Part shown: positions 35,515-41,620 of the stretch, in pieces | How positions within the stretch are numbered: position 1 is the first letter of the stretch | Layout of the letters: each line of letters starts with the position of its first letter | From: Desulfobulbaceae bacterium | GTDB lineage: Bacteria > Desulfobacterota > Desulfobulbia > Desulfobulbales > Desulfocapsaceae | Reading direction: 5' to 3' | NCBI GenBank assembly: GCA_024636345.1 | Contig: JAGXHG010000010.1 | Span: 1 to 41,620 of the forward strand | DNA: 41,620 bases | Notes under the pieces: generated by a model | Databases searched by the model: none | What the model was told of the DNA's origin: nothing | The model's input: the letters and a program-made list of their open reading frames with translations, nothing else | Translations under genes and position numbers: made by a program

Positions 35515-37244
35515 AGATCTGCCCCCACATTGAGATGAATACGGTAAGAAAATTCTTCTTCCATCAAGGGAGCAGCCACATCCAGTCGTATCTGGCCAAA
35601 TGGCAGGGTAATCCGCCCCCCGACACCCACACTTTTCTTCAAATCGACATTCATGCTGTCCATGGCCTGCCCTGTATCATAAAAAGCGGCCACGCTCCAC
35701 ATTTCATCTATCTTCCGTTCCACTTCCATACTGCCAACCATCAGATAACGACCGCCAACTACTGTTCCAGAGGAATCAATGGGGCCGATACTTTTATAGT
35801 CATAGCCACGGACACTCTGATCACCACCAGCATAAAATCGCAGGGACGGGGGAAGGTCATTAATGGAGTCTACAGCTGTACCACCCAGAGTAAAACGACC
35901 GATCAACCGCCACTTATCAAAAAGTGACATAATCCCCTTCACCCCGGCCTGGGCCTGCACAAAAGTGGCATCCGAAAGCATACTTTTTTCAGTACCTTTT
36001 ACATCTACGGAAAAACGCCAACCATCTTCGGTATTAATCCTGTTTTGCGCAACAACCACACTCCAACCAACCCCTGGCAGCAGGAGAAAACTGGAGCCGC
36101 TGGTTACCCCCACGTCATACGTTTCATCCCGGGCCTCAAGGGTTACCCCATACTGATAGACCGGCCCGGAATGACTGACAGCCGCAGCCACAGAAAGCAG
36201 ATCTGTTTGCGTACCATCCCATTCCTCACTGACCCAACTCCCTGCATACTTCAAGGCATCATATCTTGGATCAGCCACGGGAATTTCATAGGAGGTAACA
36301 ACGGTACTGATTTTTTCAGAAAGTTGCAGAGAACTGTGCATCTTATGCCCACTGGCATTGAAAAGGCGATTTTTCCACTCCATTTTCCCCCGGATTCCAG
36401 TATCCGTGCCATAACCAAGACCAAAGCTATAACGATTACGCAAGGCGGGGGTAAGGGTCAGGGCAATAGGAACGTGAAAATCACTGAGGTTGTCAAGTTC
36501 TGGCTCTACCGTCACCCCGCTGAAAAAACCCGTTTCATAAAGAGTTGACTGTAATCGGGTGATTGCGCGAAGGGAATAAGGCTCACCTTCCTTATAGGGA
36601 AGATAGCGTGACAGAAGTTTCTGATTAATGATATTCTGGGAGGAATGGGTCTTGCCGAAGAGAAGCCGATGGCCGGTATTCAGGAGCAGATCAATGTCAG
36701 CCTGATGGGTTGCTTGATACACCCTGATCTCATTTTTTGCAAATCCGGCCTCGACAAAACCGTTCCTGATGGCCCATTGCAAAATCTTTTTCTTGCCTTC
36801 CTCATATTGCAGGTGTTTGAGAATTGCGCCGTCCTTCAGGGGAAACTGCTGTTCAAGATCAGCAAAAAGGGACAATCCGCTGCCAGGGCCGGTGACCCCC
36901 ACGACAACAGAGCGCACCCGTACCGGCTCACCGGGGGTGATAATATAGGAGGCATGCCAGATGCCCTCGCTCTCAATCAGTGCGCTTTCAACCCGGGGCG
37001 AATAGTAGCCCAGAGGCTCCAGGGCCGATTTGATGTCAGCAGGGGCCTTCCGATGCAGACGACGCATCTCTCCAACACTGAGTCGTGGGCTTTCCCGCTG
37101 CTGATAGATCCTGAGCTGGGCCAGGATATTGGCAGACATCACCTGATCCACGTTGCTGACCTTGACATCGAGAACCACTGCCCCACGTGCCGCGTCCGGC
37201 ATCAGCATCAACAAGAAAAGAAAGAGAATAGGCAGAAGACGCAT
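35511..37244 (-). CDS. tamA: Outer membrane protein TamA (BamA/Omp85 family)
   Basis: TamA is the outer-membrane partner of TamB. A signal peptide (1-22, cleavage near ARGA) is followed by POTRA-like domains (about 23-250; for example PLGYYSPRVESALIESEGIWHASYIITPGEPVRV) and a 16-strand Omp85 barrel (about 260-577). Barrel marks are YSFGLGYGTDTG, the RFYAGGDQSVRGYDYKSIGP block (the conserved L6 VRGY motif) and a closing strand FSYRIHLNVGADL. The 577-residue length fits TamA rather than BamA (about 800). It overlaps tamB by four bases and faces rlmD across a palindrome-bearing promoter region. Confidence 0.95.
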   Translation of the reverse strand: MRLLPILFLFLLMLMPDAARGAVVLDVKVSNVDQVMSANILAQLRIYQQRESPRLSVGEMRRLHRKAPADIKSALEPLGYYSPRVESALIESEGIWHASYIITPGEPVRVRSVVVGVTGPGSGLSLFADLEQQFPLKDGAILKHLQYEEGKKKILQWAIRNGFVEAGFAKNEIRVYQATHQADIDLLLNTGHRLLFGKTHSSQNIINQKLLSRYLPYKEGEPYSLRAITRLQSTLYETGFFSGVTVEPELDNLSDFHVPIALTLTPALRNRYSFGLGYGTDTGIRGKMEWKNRLFNASGHKMHSSLQLSEKISTVVTSYEIPVADPRYDALKYAGSWVSEEWDGTQTDLLSVAAAVSHSGPVYQYGVTLEARDETYDVGVTSGSSFLLLPGVGWSVVVAQNRINTEDGWRFSVDVKGTEKSMLSDATFVQAQAGVKGIMSLFDKWRLIGRFTLGGTAVDSINDLPPSLRFYAGGDQSVRGYDYKSIGPIDSSGTVVGGRYLMVGSMEVERKIDEMWSVAAFYDTGQAMDSMNVDLKKSVGVGGRITLPFGQIRLDVAAPLMEEEFSYRIHLNVGADL

Positions 37245-37271
37245 CTAAGAATAAACAGACAATTGTTTTAT

Positions 37272-37287
37272 GGATGAAGTTTCATCC
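37272..37287. promoter_or_regulatory. Palindrome between tamA and rlmD (possible operator)
   Basis: GGATGAA and TTCATCC separated by two bases form a 16-bp dyad 28 bp upstream of tamA. There is no T-run, so a protein-binding operator is more likely than a terminator. The regulator is not identified. Confidence 0.45.
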
Positions 37288-37292
37288 GAGAA

Positions 37293-37329
37293 GGGCTATA
37301 AAAGCAGTCACTATCCGCTTTTATAGCTC
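37293..37329. promoter_or_regulatory. AT-rich inverted repeat between tamA and rlmD
   Basis: A perfect 11-bp inverted repeat (37295-37305 with 37317-37327), 13 bp with a G-T pair and one more G-C, around an 11-nt spacer. It sits between the divergent genes, next to the dyad at 37272. It could be an operator for one or both genes, or a cruciform-forming site. Confidence 0.5.
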
Positions 37330-37471
37330 AAAGTCAGCCAACCCTGCCACCAAAAAAGGTTGATTGCTGATAACCATTTGCAGGATACTCTTTTATAGAT
37401 ACCTTGTAAAATCAAGATCATTTGAGGCTCATTTAAAATACCATTTCCACAACCCGTACGTCATTGAAAAA

Positions 37472-38812
37472 ATGAGCGACTCCCATCTAAGGATTGAAAA
37501 AATAGTCAATGGCGGATACGGCCTGGCCCGCAGAGAGAATGGACAAATCGTCCTGCTCCGGCATGTCCTGCCGGGAGAGACCGTCACGGCCAGAATTCTG
37601 GCGGAGAAAAAGGGCTTTGCCGAGGCAGCTCTCAGCAAAATCATTGAGGCCTCTCCCCACCGTATTTCTCCACCATGTCCTAAATATGGTGCCTGCGGCG
37701 GCTGCGACCTTCAGCACTGCGACTCTGAGCAACAGCTCCAGATCAAACAGGGGATCATTGCAGACCTGATTGAACGTGCCCCTCAGAGCGTCCTGCAACT
37801 GGCTGTTCCCCTGCTGGCTGACCCCATTGCCTCACCACAGGCCTTCGGATACCGCCAACGCATCCGGCTGCAGATAGACGAGAACAGGCAACCGGGCTTT
37901 CGCCGCTACCATTCCCATCAATGCGTCCCGATAAGCGAATGTCTGTTGGCCAGACCGGAGCTGAACAGCGTCCTGCAGCAACTCCAGGCCCACCCGCCAT
38001 TCCATAAAATACTGGCCACCACCACCGAACTGGAACTGCTGTTCAATCCCGCAAGCTCAAGGGTGGTCTGCCTGTTTCACCTCTCTCGTAAACCACGGCC
38101 CACCGACATGAAACAGGCCGAAGCGCTGATGGCAACCTTACCCTTGGTGGAAAAGATCCTCTTTCACGGCCAGGACTTTCTGCCCTGCGGGCCGAGCTCC
38201 GGCAACAAGGATGACGGCGACAACGACGAGTTACAGTTTCTACTACCTCCTTTTCCCGGCCATACCGACAAATCAATCTCGCTCGCCTTGGAAGCCGGCG
38301 GCTTCTGTCAGGTCAATCTGGAACAAAACATCCAGCTTATCCAGACGGTGCTTGATTTCTGTCAGGCCGACAGGCAGACCACCGTTCTTGATCTCTTCTG
38401 CGGCATGGGCAATTTTTCCATCCCCCTGGCCATGCAATCAGCATCGCTGCTGGGCATCGAAGGCCAGGGATCAGCGATACGCGCTGCCCGTAAAAACAGC
38501 AAGCGAGCATGCCTCACCAACACCCTTTTTGAGAAAAGCCCCATCCATGAGCGCTGCCAGACATTGGCAGCAGAAGACCGGAGCTTTGACTGCGTGGTCA
38601 TCGACCCGCCCAGACAAGGCGCTCCGGGACTCGCGCGACACCTGGCAACGCTTACCCGCAAACGCCTGGTCTATATCTCCTGCGACCCCGCCACCCTGTG
38701 CCGGGATCTTGGAGAGTTGAGCTGCGCCGGCTTCACCATCATAAAGCTCCAGCCCGTGGATATGTTCCCCCAGACCCATCATATCGAGACCGTGGTTTTG
38801 CTTGAGAAATAA
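37472..38812 (+). CDS. rlmD: 23S rRNA (uracil-C5)-methyltransferase, RlmD/TrmA family
   Basis: This family uses SAM to put a 5-methyl group on uridine (U1939 for RlmD, U747 for RlmC, U54 in tRNA for TrmA). I start at ATG 37472 (446 aa), where the TRAM domain begins (LRIEKIVNGGYGLARRENGQIVLLRHVLPGE); an upstream ATG at 37364 would add 36 residues with no family similarity. An iron-sulfur site is formed by C69, C75 and C78 (CGGCDLQH) and a later cysteine near HQCVPISEC. The SAM site is VLDLFCGMGNFSIPLA; the catalytic Cys is in VYISCDPATLCRDL, and the general base Glu in HHIETVVLLEK. The TRAM domain plus cluster favours RlmD, but the target site is not certain from sequence alone. Confidence 0.88.
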   Translation: MSDSHLRIEKIVNGGYGLARRENGQIVLLRHVLPGETVTARILAEKKGFAEAALSKIIEASPHRISPPCPKYGACGGCDLQHCDSEQQLQIKQGIIADLIERAPQSVLQLAVPLLADPIASPQAFGYRQRIRLQIDENRQPGFRRYHSHQCVPISECLLARPELNSVLQQLQAHPPFHKILATTTELELLFNPASSRVVCLFHLSRKPRPTDMKQAEALMATLPLVEKILFHGQDFLPCGPSSGNKDDGDNDELQFLLPPFPGHTDKSISLALEAGGFCQVNLEQNIQLIQTVLDFCQADRQTTVLDLFCGMGNFSIPLAMQSASLLGIEGQGSAIRAARKNSKRACLTNTLFEKSPIHERCQTLAAEDRSFDCVVIDPPRQGAPGLARHLATLTRKRLVYISCDPATLCRDLGELSCAGFTIIKLQPVDMFPQTHHIETVVLLEK

Positions 38813-38836
38813 AGACTTCCTGAAAGGAGACTTATG

Positions 38837-38975
38837 GGTACCTTGAAAAAGTAGGCTCTTTATTCAAGATCAAGGCGGGAAGAAAACTTTACCGCAGGCA
38901 TATATTTGATATTCCTAGGATAAAATTTTCTGAACAACGCAGAGCTTGGACAAAAAGACCATTTTTCAAGATACC
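38837..38975. repeat. Palindromic intergenic repeat, copy 2
   Basis: A 139-bp element bounded by 14-bp inverted ends with one mismatch (38837-38850 and 38962-38975). The inner ends AAGATCAAGGCG on the left and ACAACGCAGAGCTTGG on the right match those of the repeat at 28,460, while the central part is unrelated. It fills the gap between the convergent rlmD and intI genes and ends one base before the intI stop codon, where it may also act as a transcription stop. No T-run was found. Confidence 0.7.
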
Positions 38976-38976
38976 T

Positions 38977-40380
38977 TTATAAGCTGTCCAGAGGGCTGAT
39001 CACCCCATGACCACCTCGATTAAGCACATGGGTGTAGATCATGGTGGTGGAAACATCGGCGTGGCCCAGAAGTTCCTGGATGGTACGAATATCATGACCG
39101 CTTTCCAGCAGATGAGTGGCAAAGCTGTGGCGCAGGGCATGGCAGTTGACCCGCTTGCTGATCGAGACCGTCAGGGCCGCCTTTTTGACGCTCTTCTGCA
39201 GACCGTTTTCATGGATGTGGTGTCGCCGGGTTTCGCCGCTGCGCGGATCGAGAGACAGCCTACCACTGGCAAAGACATACTGCCAGCCCCATTCCCTGGA
39301 GGTATTGGGATATTTCCGGGCCAGGGCGTCCGGAAGAAAGACCTCGCCCAAGCCCTGGGCCAGATCATCCTGGTGCAGCCGATGCCTTTCTTCAAGATGG
39401 TCGACCAGCAACTGGCGCAAACTCTTGGGCAGCGGAACCACACGATCCTTCCGCCCCTTGCCGTCACGGACCATGATCAGATCCTGATCAAAGTCAACAT
39501 CCTGTACCCGCAGGCGAACGCACTCCATGAGACGCATCCCGGTACCGTAAAGTAATGCGGCCATCAGATAATGGAGCGGACTGAGCTTTTTCAGCTCCTG
39601 CAACAGACGGCCTGCCTCCGCACGGCTCAAGACCACCGGCAAGCGTCTCGGCCTTTTGGCCCGGACAAAATCACCAAGGGTCCCAACCTCACGCTTGAGC
39701 ACCTGCGTGAAAAAAAAGACCAGACCATTCAGGGCCTGATTCTGGGTACTGGCCGCCACCTGACCTCGTACTGCCAGATCCTGCAGAAAGGAGGCGATTT
39801 CTGCTTCGCCAAGGTCCGCCACTTCCCGCTCCCCGACAAAAAGCAAAAACCGGCAGACCCAGCCAAGATAGGCCTGTTCGGTACGAATGGAATAATTCCT
39901 TTGCCGAATCACGACAACCAGCTCATCCAGAAACTTGCCGTACCGGGTACGTACCGCATCCAGCAACGGCGCTCGTCCGGACGGCTGAGTACTGGGCAGA
40001 ATCCCGTTTCCACGGGCGATGGTCGGATGGGTGTCGGTTAGTTCCTGGGCGGAGTTGCGCCAGTACTCCCAATTCACCTGGGACTCACAGGCCGCACTGG
40101 CAGTTTGCAGCAAAATCTGTATAGCATCAACGATCTGCAGGAACTGCCATCCCAGAATTCCATCTTTCCGCCCCTGCTCCTCCAGATAATGGTTGATATC
40201 ATCAGCGGTATGATCAAGCAGTTTCCGGCCTTGGGCAGCCCTTACAAATGCCTCAGCCCGCATCACGTACCAGCGTTTATTATTTTCTTTGACTCCACGC
40301 TGGCTGAGTATGTCCAAGTACTTACCCCAAAAAATCTCAATATTTTTGGCTGAAAAATTTGTTTTTCCCTGCTGTATCAT
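38977..40380 (-). CDS. intI: Integron integrase IntI with extra N-terminal domain
   Basis: IntI is the tyrosine recombinase that inserts and removes gene cassettes at attI and attC. Catalytic residues of the family are R283 ([13 protein letters not shown]), K311 or K308 (DGKGRKDR), H414 and R417 (HALRHSF), H440 ([17 protein letters not shown]) and the nucleophile Y449. The integron-specific extra domain between patches II and III is present (about 345-397, [12 protein letters not shown] to [19 protein letters not shown]). At 467 residues it is about 130 longer than IntI1. A first SAM-like helical domain (about 10-110) precedes the usual core-binding domain (about 138-235). It is transcribed away from an attI-like site and a cassette, the standard layout. 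All active-site residues are kept, so it may be functional. Confidence 0.95.
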   Translation of the reverse strand: MIQQGKTNFSAKNIEIFWGKYLDILSQRGVKENNKRWYVMRAEAFVRAAQGRKLLDHTADDINHYLEEQGRKDGILGWQFLQIVDAIQILLQTASAACESQVNWEYWRNSAQELTDTHPTIARGNGILPSTQPSGRAPLLDAVRTRYGKFLDELVVVIRQRNYSIRTEQAYLGWVCRFLLFVGEREVADLGEAEIASFLQDLAVRGQVAASTQNQALNGLVFFFTQVLKREVGTLGDFVRAKRPRRLPVVLSRAEAGRLLQELKKLSPLHYLMAALLYGTGMRLMECVRLRVQDVDFDQDLIMVRDGKGRKDRVVPLPKSLRQLLVDHLEERHRLHQDDLAQGLGEVFLPDALARKYPNTSREWGWQYVFASGRLSLDPRSGETRRHHIHENGLQKSVKKAALTVSISKRVNCHALRHSFATHLLESGHDIRTIQELLGHADVSTTMIYTHVLNRGGHGVISPLDSL

Positions 40381-40522
40381 GTATCACTCAAGAAGTTATG
40401 TGAATATATTAAAAATATATGGACCGCACGACCTTTCACATAAAAGGATACACAGAATAAAAAAGAAATCAATAGACAGAATCTGCCTAGCACCATATTG
40501 GCCTATTCTGTCTAATACACTG
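40381..40522. promoter_or_regulatory. Integron attI region with promoter candidates
   Basis: This stretch between intI and the first cassette has an attI-type core: GTCTAAT, five bases, then GTTAGCA (40510-40528), with the cut expected after G40522. A 10-bp perfect inverted repeat (40473-40482 with 40505-40514) overlaps the left core and could be an integrase-binding pair. An AT-rich dyad (40404-40410 with 40414-40420) lies close to the intI start, where the intI promoter should be. TTCACA (40435-40440) and TAAAAA (40458-40463), 17 bp apart, are a weak candidate for the cassette promoter Pc. Confidence 0.65.
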
Positions 40523-40529
40523 TTAGCAA

Positions 40530-40769
40530 TCACAACGAATTGATTTTTTCAGTGACAATCATATCCAAAATTCTTCTGTCTATTTTAGCTAAAATACGAA
40601 ATCCATTTTTGTCTTTGCATTTTTTCCACCAGTCTCTTGCAGACTCAATGTTTGAAAAAGGAAGACATACAGACCCAGCCGTTCCTTTGTAAGTACCATG
40701 TGGGTCTTTTTCAACACAACCAGCGTTGAGGTTTTTTTGAAATTCTCTATTTGCTTCTTTGCTCCACAT
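40530..40769 (-). CDS. Cassette-borne hypothetical protein, reverse orientation
   Basis: A 79-residue protein I do not recognise. I chose ATG 40769, which has GGAG seven bases upstream; the longer TTG-started frame (to 40805) would run into the attC site. The protein is rich in Lys, Trp and Asp, with a short central block SVCLPFSNIESARDWWKKCKDKNGF and no signal peptide or membrane helix. Cassette genes in reverse orientation to the array usually carry their own promoter; an AT-rich stretch lies just upstream (40773-40800). Short reverse genes in cassettes are sometimes toxins, antitoxins or phage-defence proteins, but nothing here supports a particular choice. Confidence 0.6.
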   Translation of the reverse strand: MWSKEANREFQKNLNAGCVEKDPHGTYKGTAGSVCLPFSNIESARDWWKKCKDKNGFRILAKIDRRILDMIVTEKINSL

Positions 40770-40796
40770 ATATTGCTCCAATAAATTAAAATATTT

Positions 40797-40852
40797 TGCT
40801 AACAAAACGCTTCACTTTGACGCGGAAACAGCCCCGCGCCAGTGAGCTATCC
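40797..40852. other. attC-like recombination site with damaged right end
   Basis: The left part has the typical attC layout: R'' TGCTAAC (40797-40803), a five-base spacer, then L'' GCTTCAC (40809-40815). Further arms are CGCGG (40821-40825) and CCGCG (40834-40838), and L' GTGAGC (40842-40847). L'' and L' pair with one extrahelical base, as is usual for attC. The R' core GTTRRRY that should follow L' is missing; the sequence reads TATCCGA. Confidence 0.65.
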
Positions 40853-41194
40853 GATAAGCTCGCCCGCTAACGCGGACGAGCTTATCGCTGCTGTTGAGTA
40901 AACTCGAACACCCTGACAGGTTCCGCCTAAAGGCTACACCTATCGAATAAGGATAGATTGTGAGCGCGCAGCGATCCACAATCTTATCCATGGTTGAACA
41001 AGCCCGGGGTAATAACAAGGAAATATCTTTTTCAAAGGATTCTGTCAGAAGTGCAATCGAATGATATGCACTTTTCTCAGGACGCACTTGTCCCTTTGCC
41101 TGAACAAGCATAAAAAGTCGATTATTTCATAGAGCCAATCTTCCTCCTTCTAAAATGAATATTGAGGATGCACCGGGTAGAACAGTTACACCCC
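40853..41194. other. Hairpin-rich stretch without credible genes, between attC and IS91
   Basis: Five imperfect hairpins follow one another: 40853-40886 (10-bp outer stem plus a 4-bp inner stem), 40893-40909, 40918-40941, 40951-40989 (12-bp stem with one bulge) and 41049-41073 (7-bp stem). The only long reading frame (minus, 40812-41111) runs straight through these palindromes and through attC, so I do not accept it. The stretch could be a remnant of another cassette, the ori end of the IS91 element, or a structured RNA. Confidence 0.6.
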
Positions 41195-41620
41195 TCAAGG
41201 GGGTACTGAAAAGAGTCCCGGCCTTCTTAAATTCCTCCGGAATTCTACAATCAGCATCGAAGCCTTGCAGCAGGGACACTTGAAAGCAGGTCTTTGGCGT
41301 GGTGCAAATATTTCAATAATGACCTGCAAAATCAGTTGGACAAGAGAAAGCAGTTTCTTTGCGTTACTGTGAAGAAACCCATAATCCCTCACTCGCCTAA
41401 ACCCTTTCGGCAGCACATGTTGCACTATAAGATGCAAAAATTCTTCGCCTGGGAGTGAGCGGAATTTTGTTTCGCCAGCCTCGCTATCAATGTACTTGAA
41501 TGTGACCTGCCCATGTTGGTTTGAAACAATATTTTTCTCACTGATCACCCCGCGGTAGAGGTATCTGGACAAGTATTTCAGAGCCTCTATCCCCCTGCCA
41601 ACACCAACGCAGTGTGCTAC
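41195..41620 (-). CDS. IS91-family transposase, C-terminal part (runs off the window)
   Basis: The frame is open from the window edge to a TGA at 41195-41197, so the gene's N-terminal part lies beyond 41,620. The visible 141 residues, from VAHCVGVGRGIEALKYLSRYLYRGVISEKNI through LPGEEFLHLIVQHVLPKGFRRVRDYGFLHSNAKKL to the zinc-type FKCPCC-x3-M, are characteristic of the HUH rolling-circle transposases of IS91/IS801. These act without target duplications and can mobilise adjacent DNA by one-ended transposition. The catalytic HUH and Tyr residues are outside the window, so activity cannot be judged. A small CCCC-TCAA-GGGG hairpin overlaps the stop codon. Confidence 0.92.
   Translation of the reverse strand, partial: VAHCVGVGRGIEALKYLSRYLYRGVISEKNIVSNQHGQVTFKYIDSEAGETKFRSLPGEEFLHLIVQHVLPKGFRRVRDYGFLHSNAKKLLSLVQLILQVIIEIFAPRQRPAFKCPCCKASMLIVEFRRNLRRPGLFSVPP
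41195..41620 (-). mobile_element. IS91-family insertion sequence, 3' portion
   Basis: The transposase reads towards intI, so the ori end of the element should lie to the left of 41,195. IS91-type elements end next to GTTC or CTTG on this strand; CTTG at 41087-41090 and GTTC at 40920-40923 are candidates, but I cannot fix the boundary. The other end lies outside the window. Confidence 0.6.

Larger units (their letters stand above)
40523..40852 (+). mobile_element. Integron gene cassette, first after attI; attC right end unclear
   Basis: The cassette begins after G40522 with TTAGCA and its attC opens with TGCTAAC (40797-40803). These two are exactly complementary, as expected because both come from one circular cassette. 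The single gene inside points towards intI (minus strand). The right end is not intact: no GTT core follows the left-hand arm pairing that ends at 40847, so the end coordinate here is approximate. Confidence 0.75.

Noticed and set aside
37364..37471. N-terminal extension of rlmD
   Set aside because: The 36 added residues do not match the family, whose TRAM domain begins right after ATG 37472.
40865..40899. A second complete attC site beginning at CGCTAAC
   Set aside because: No matching GTTAGCG cassette boundary is found to its left, and the arm that pairs with its supposed L'' lies on the wrong side; it is better seen as the loop of the 40853-40886 hairpin.
40812..41111. 99-codon minus-strand frame beyond the cassette
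   Set aside because: It runs through the attC arms and several perfect palindromes, has no ribosome site and no recognisable domain; the open frame is best explained by chance.

Overview
The window looks like a chromosomal segment of a Gram-negative, strictly or largely anaerobic bacterium, most likely a sulfate-reducing or sulfur-disproportionating member of the Desulfobulbales (Desulfobacterota, the former Deltaproteobacteria). This placement is an inference. It rests on a Desulfovibrio africanus FdIII-like ferredoxin, selenocysteine synthase, a probable iron-sulfur flavoprotein, several sigma-54 regulators, lipid A and TamA/TamB outer-membrane genes, and the overall protein character. No rRNA or tRNA gene was found.

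Left part (1-14,000): selA is translationally coupled to an unusual degenerate-GGDEF/TPR protein. A LOG-family nucleosidase and the pilus-retraction ATPase pilT follow. A monocistronic ferredoxin has its own promoter and a strong terminator. Next comes a compact housekeeping run: a four-helix membrane protein, alr, argS, a small single-helix protein, a GNAT acetyltransferase, secA and a 6-phosphofructokinase. A terminator separates secA from the kinase, and a two-way hairpin ends the run against the next block.

Middle (14,000-26,700): two tandem PPK2 polyphosphate kinases lie on the minus strand. A secreted ComEA-like HhH protein with a strong terminator, a CopZ-like metallochaperone and an NtrB/NtrC-like two-component system follow on the plus strand. 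A minus-strand envelope operon, glmS-namZ-lpxD-fabZ, supplies glucosamine-6-phosphate, peptidoglycan turnover, lipid A acylation and 3-hydroxyacyl-ACP dehydration. Diverging from it are pyrE, a 56-aa zinc ribbon and a zinc-ribbon/PilZ protein.

Right part (26,700-38,900), mostly minus strand: hflX (apparently without a standard start codon at its true N terminus), an aminotransferase, an orphan sigma-54 response regulator, an iron-sulfur flavoprotein, and the overlapping tamB/tamA pair. rlmD diverges from tamA across a region with two palindromes. Two members of a family of roughly 105-140 bp palindromic repeats lie next to hflX and between rlmD and intI.

Right edge (38,900-41,620), the most mobile part: a complete integron platform. 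It has a long integron integrase with an extra N-terminal domain, an attI-like core, one gene cassette whose small gene points back towards intI, and an attC-like site with a damaged right end. Beyond it lies a hairpin-rich stretch without credible genes, then the 3' end of an IS91-family transposase that runs off the window.
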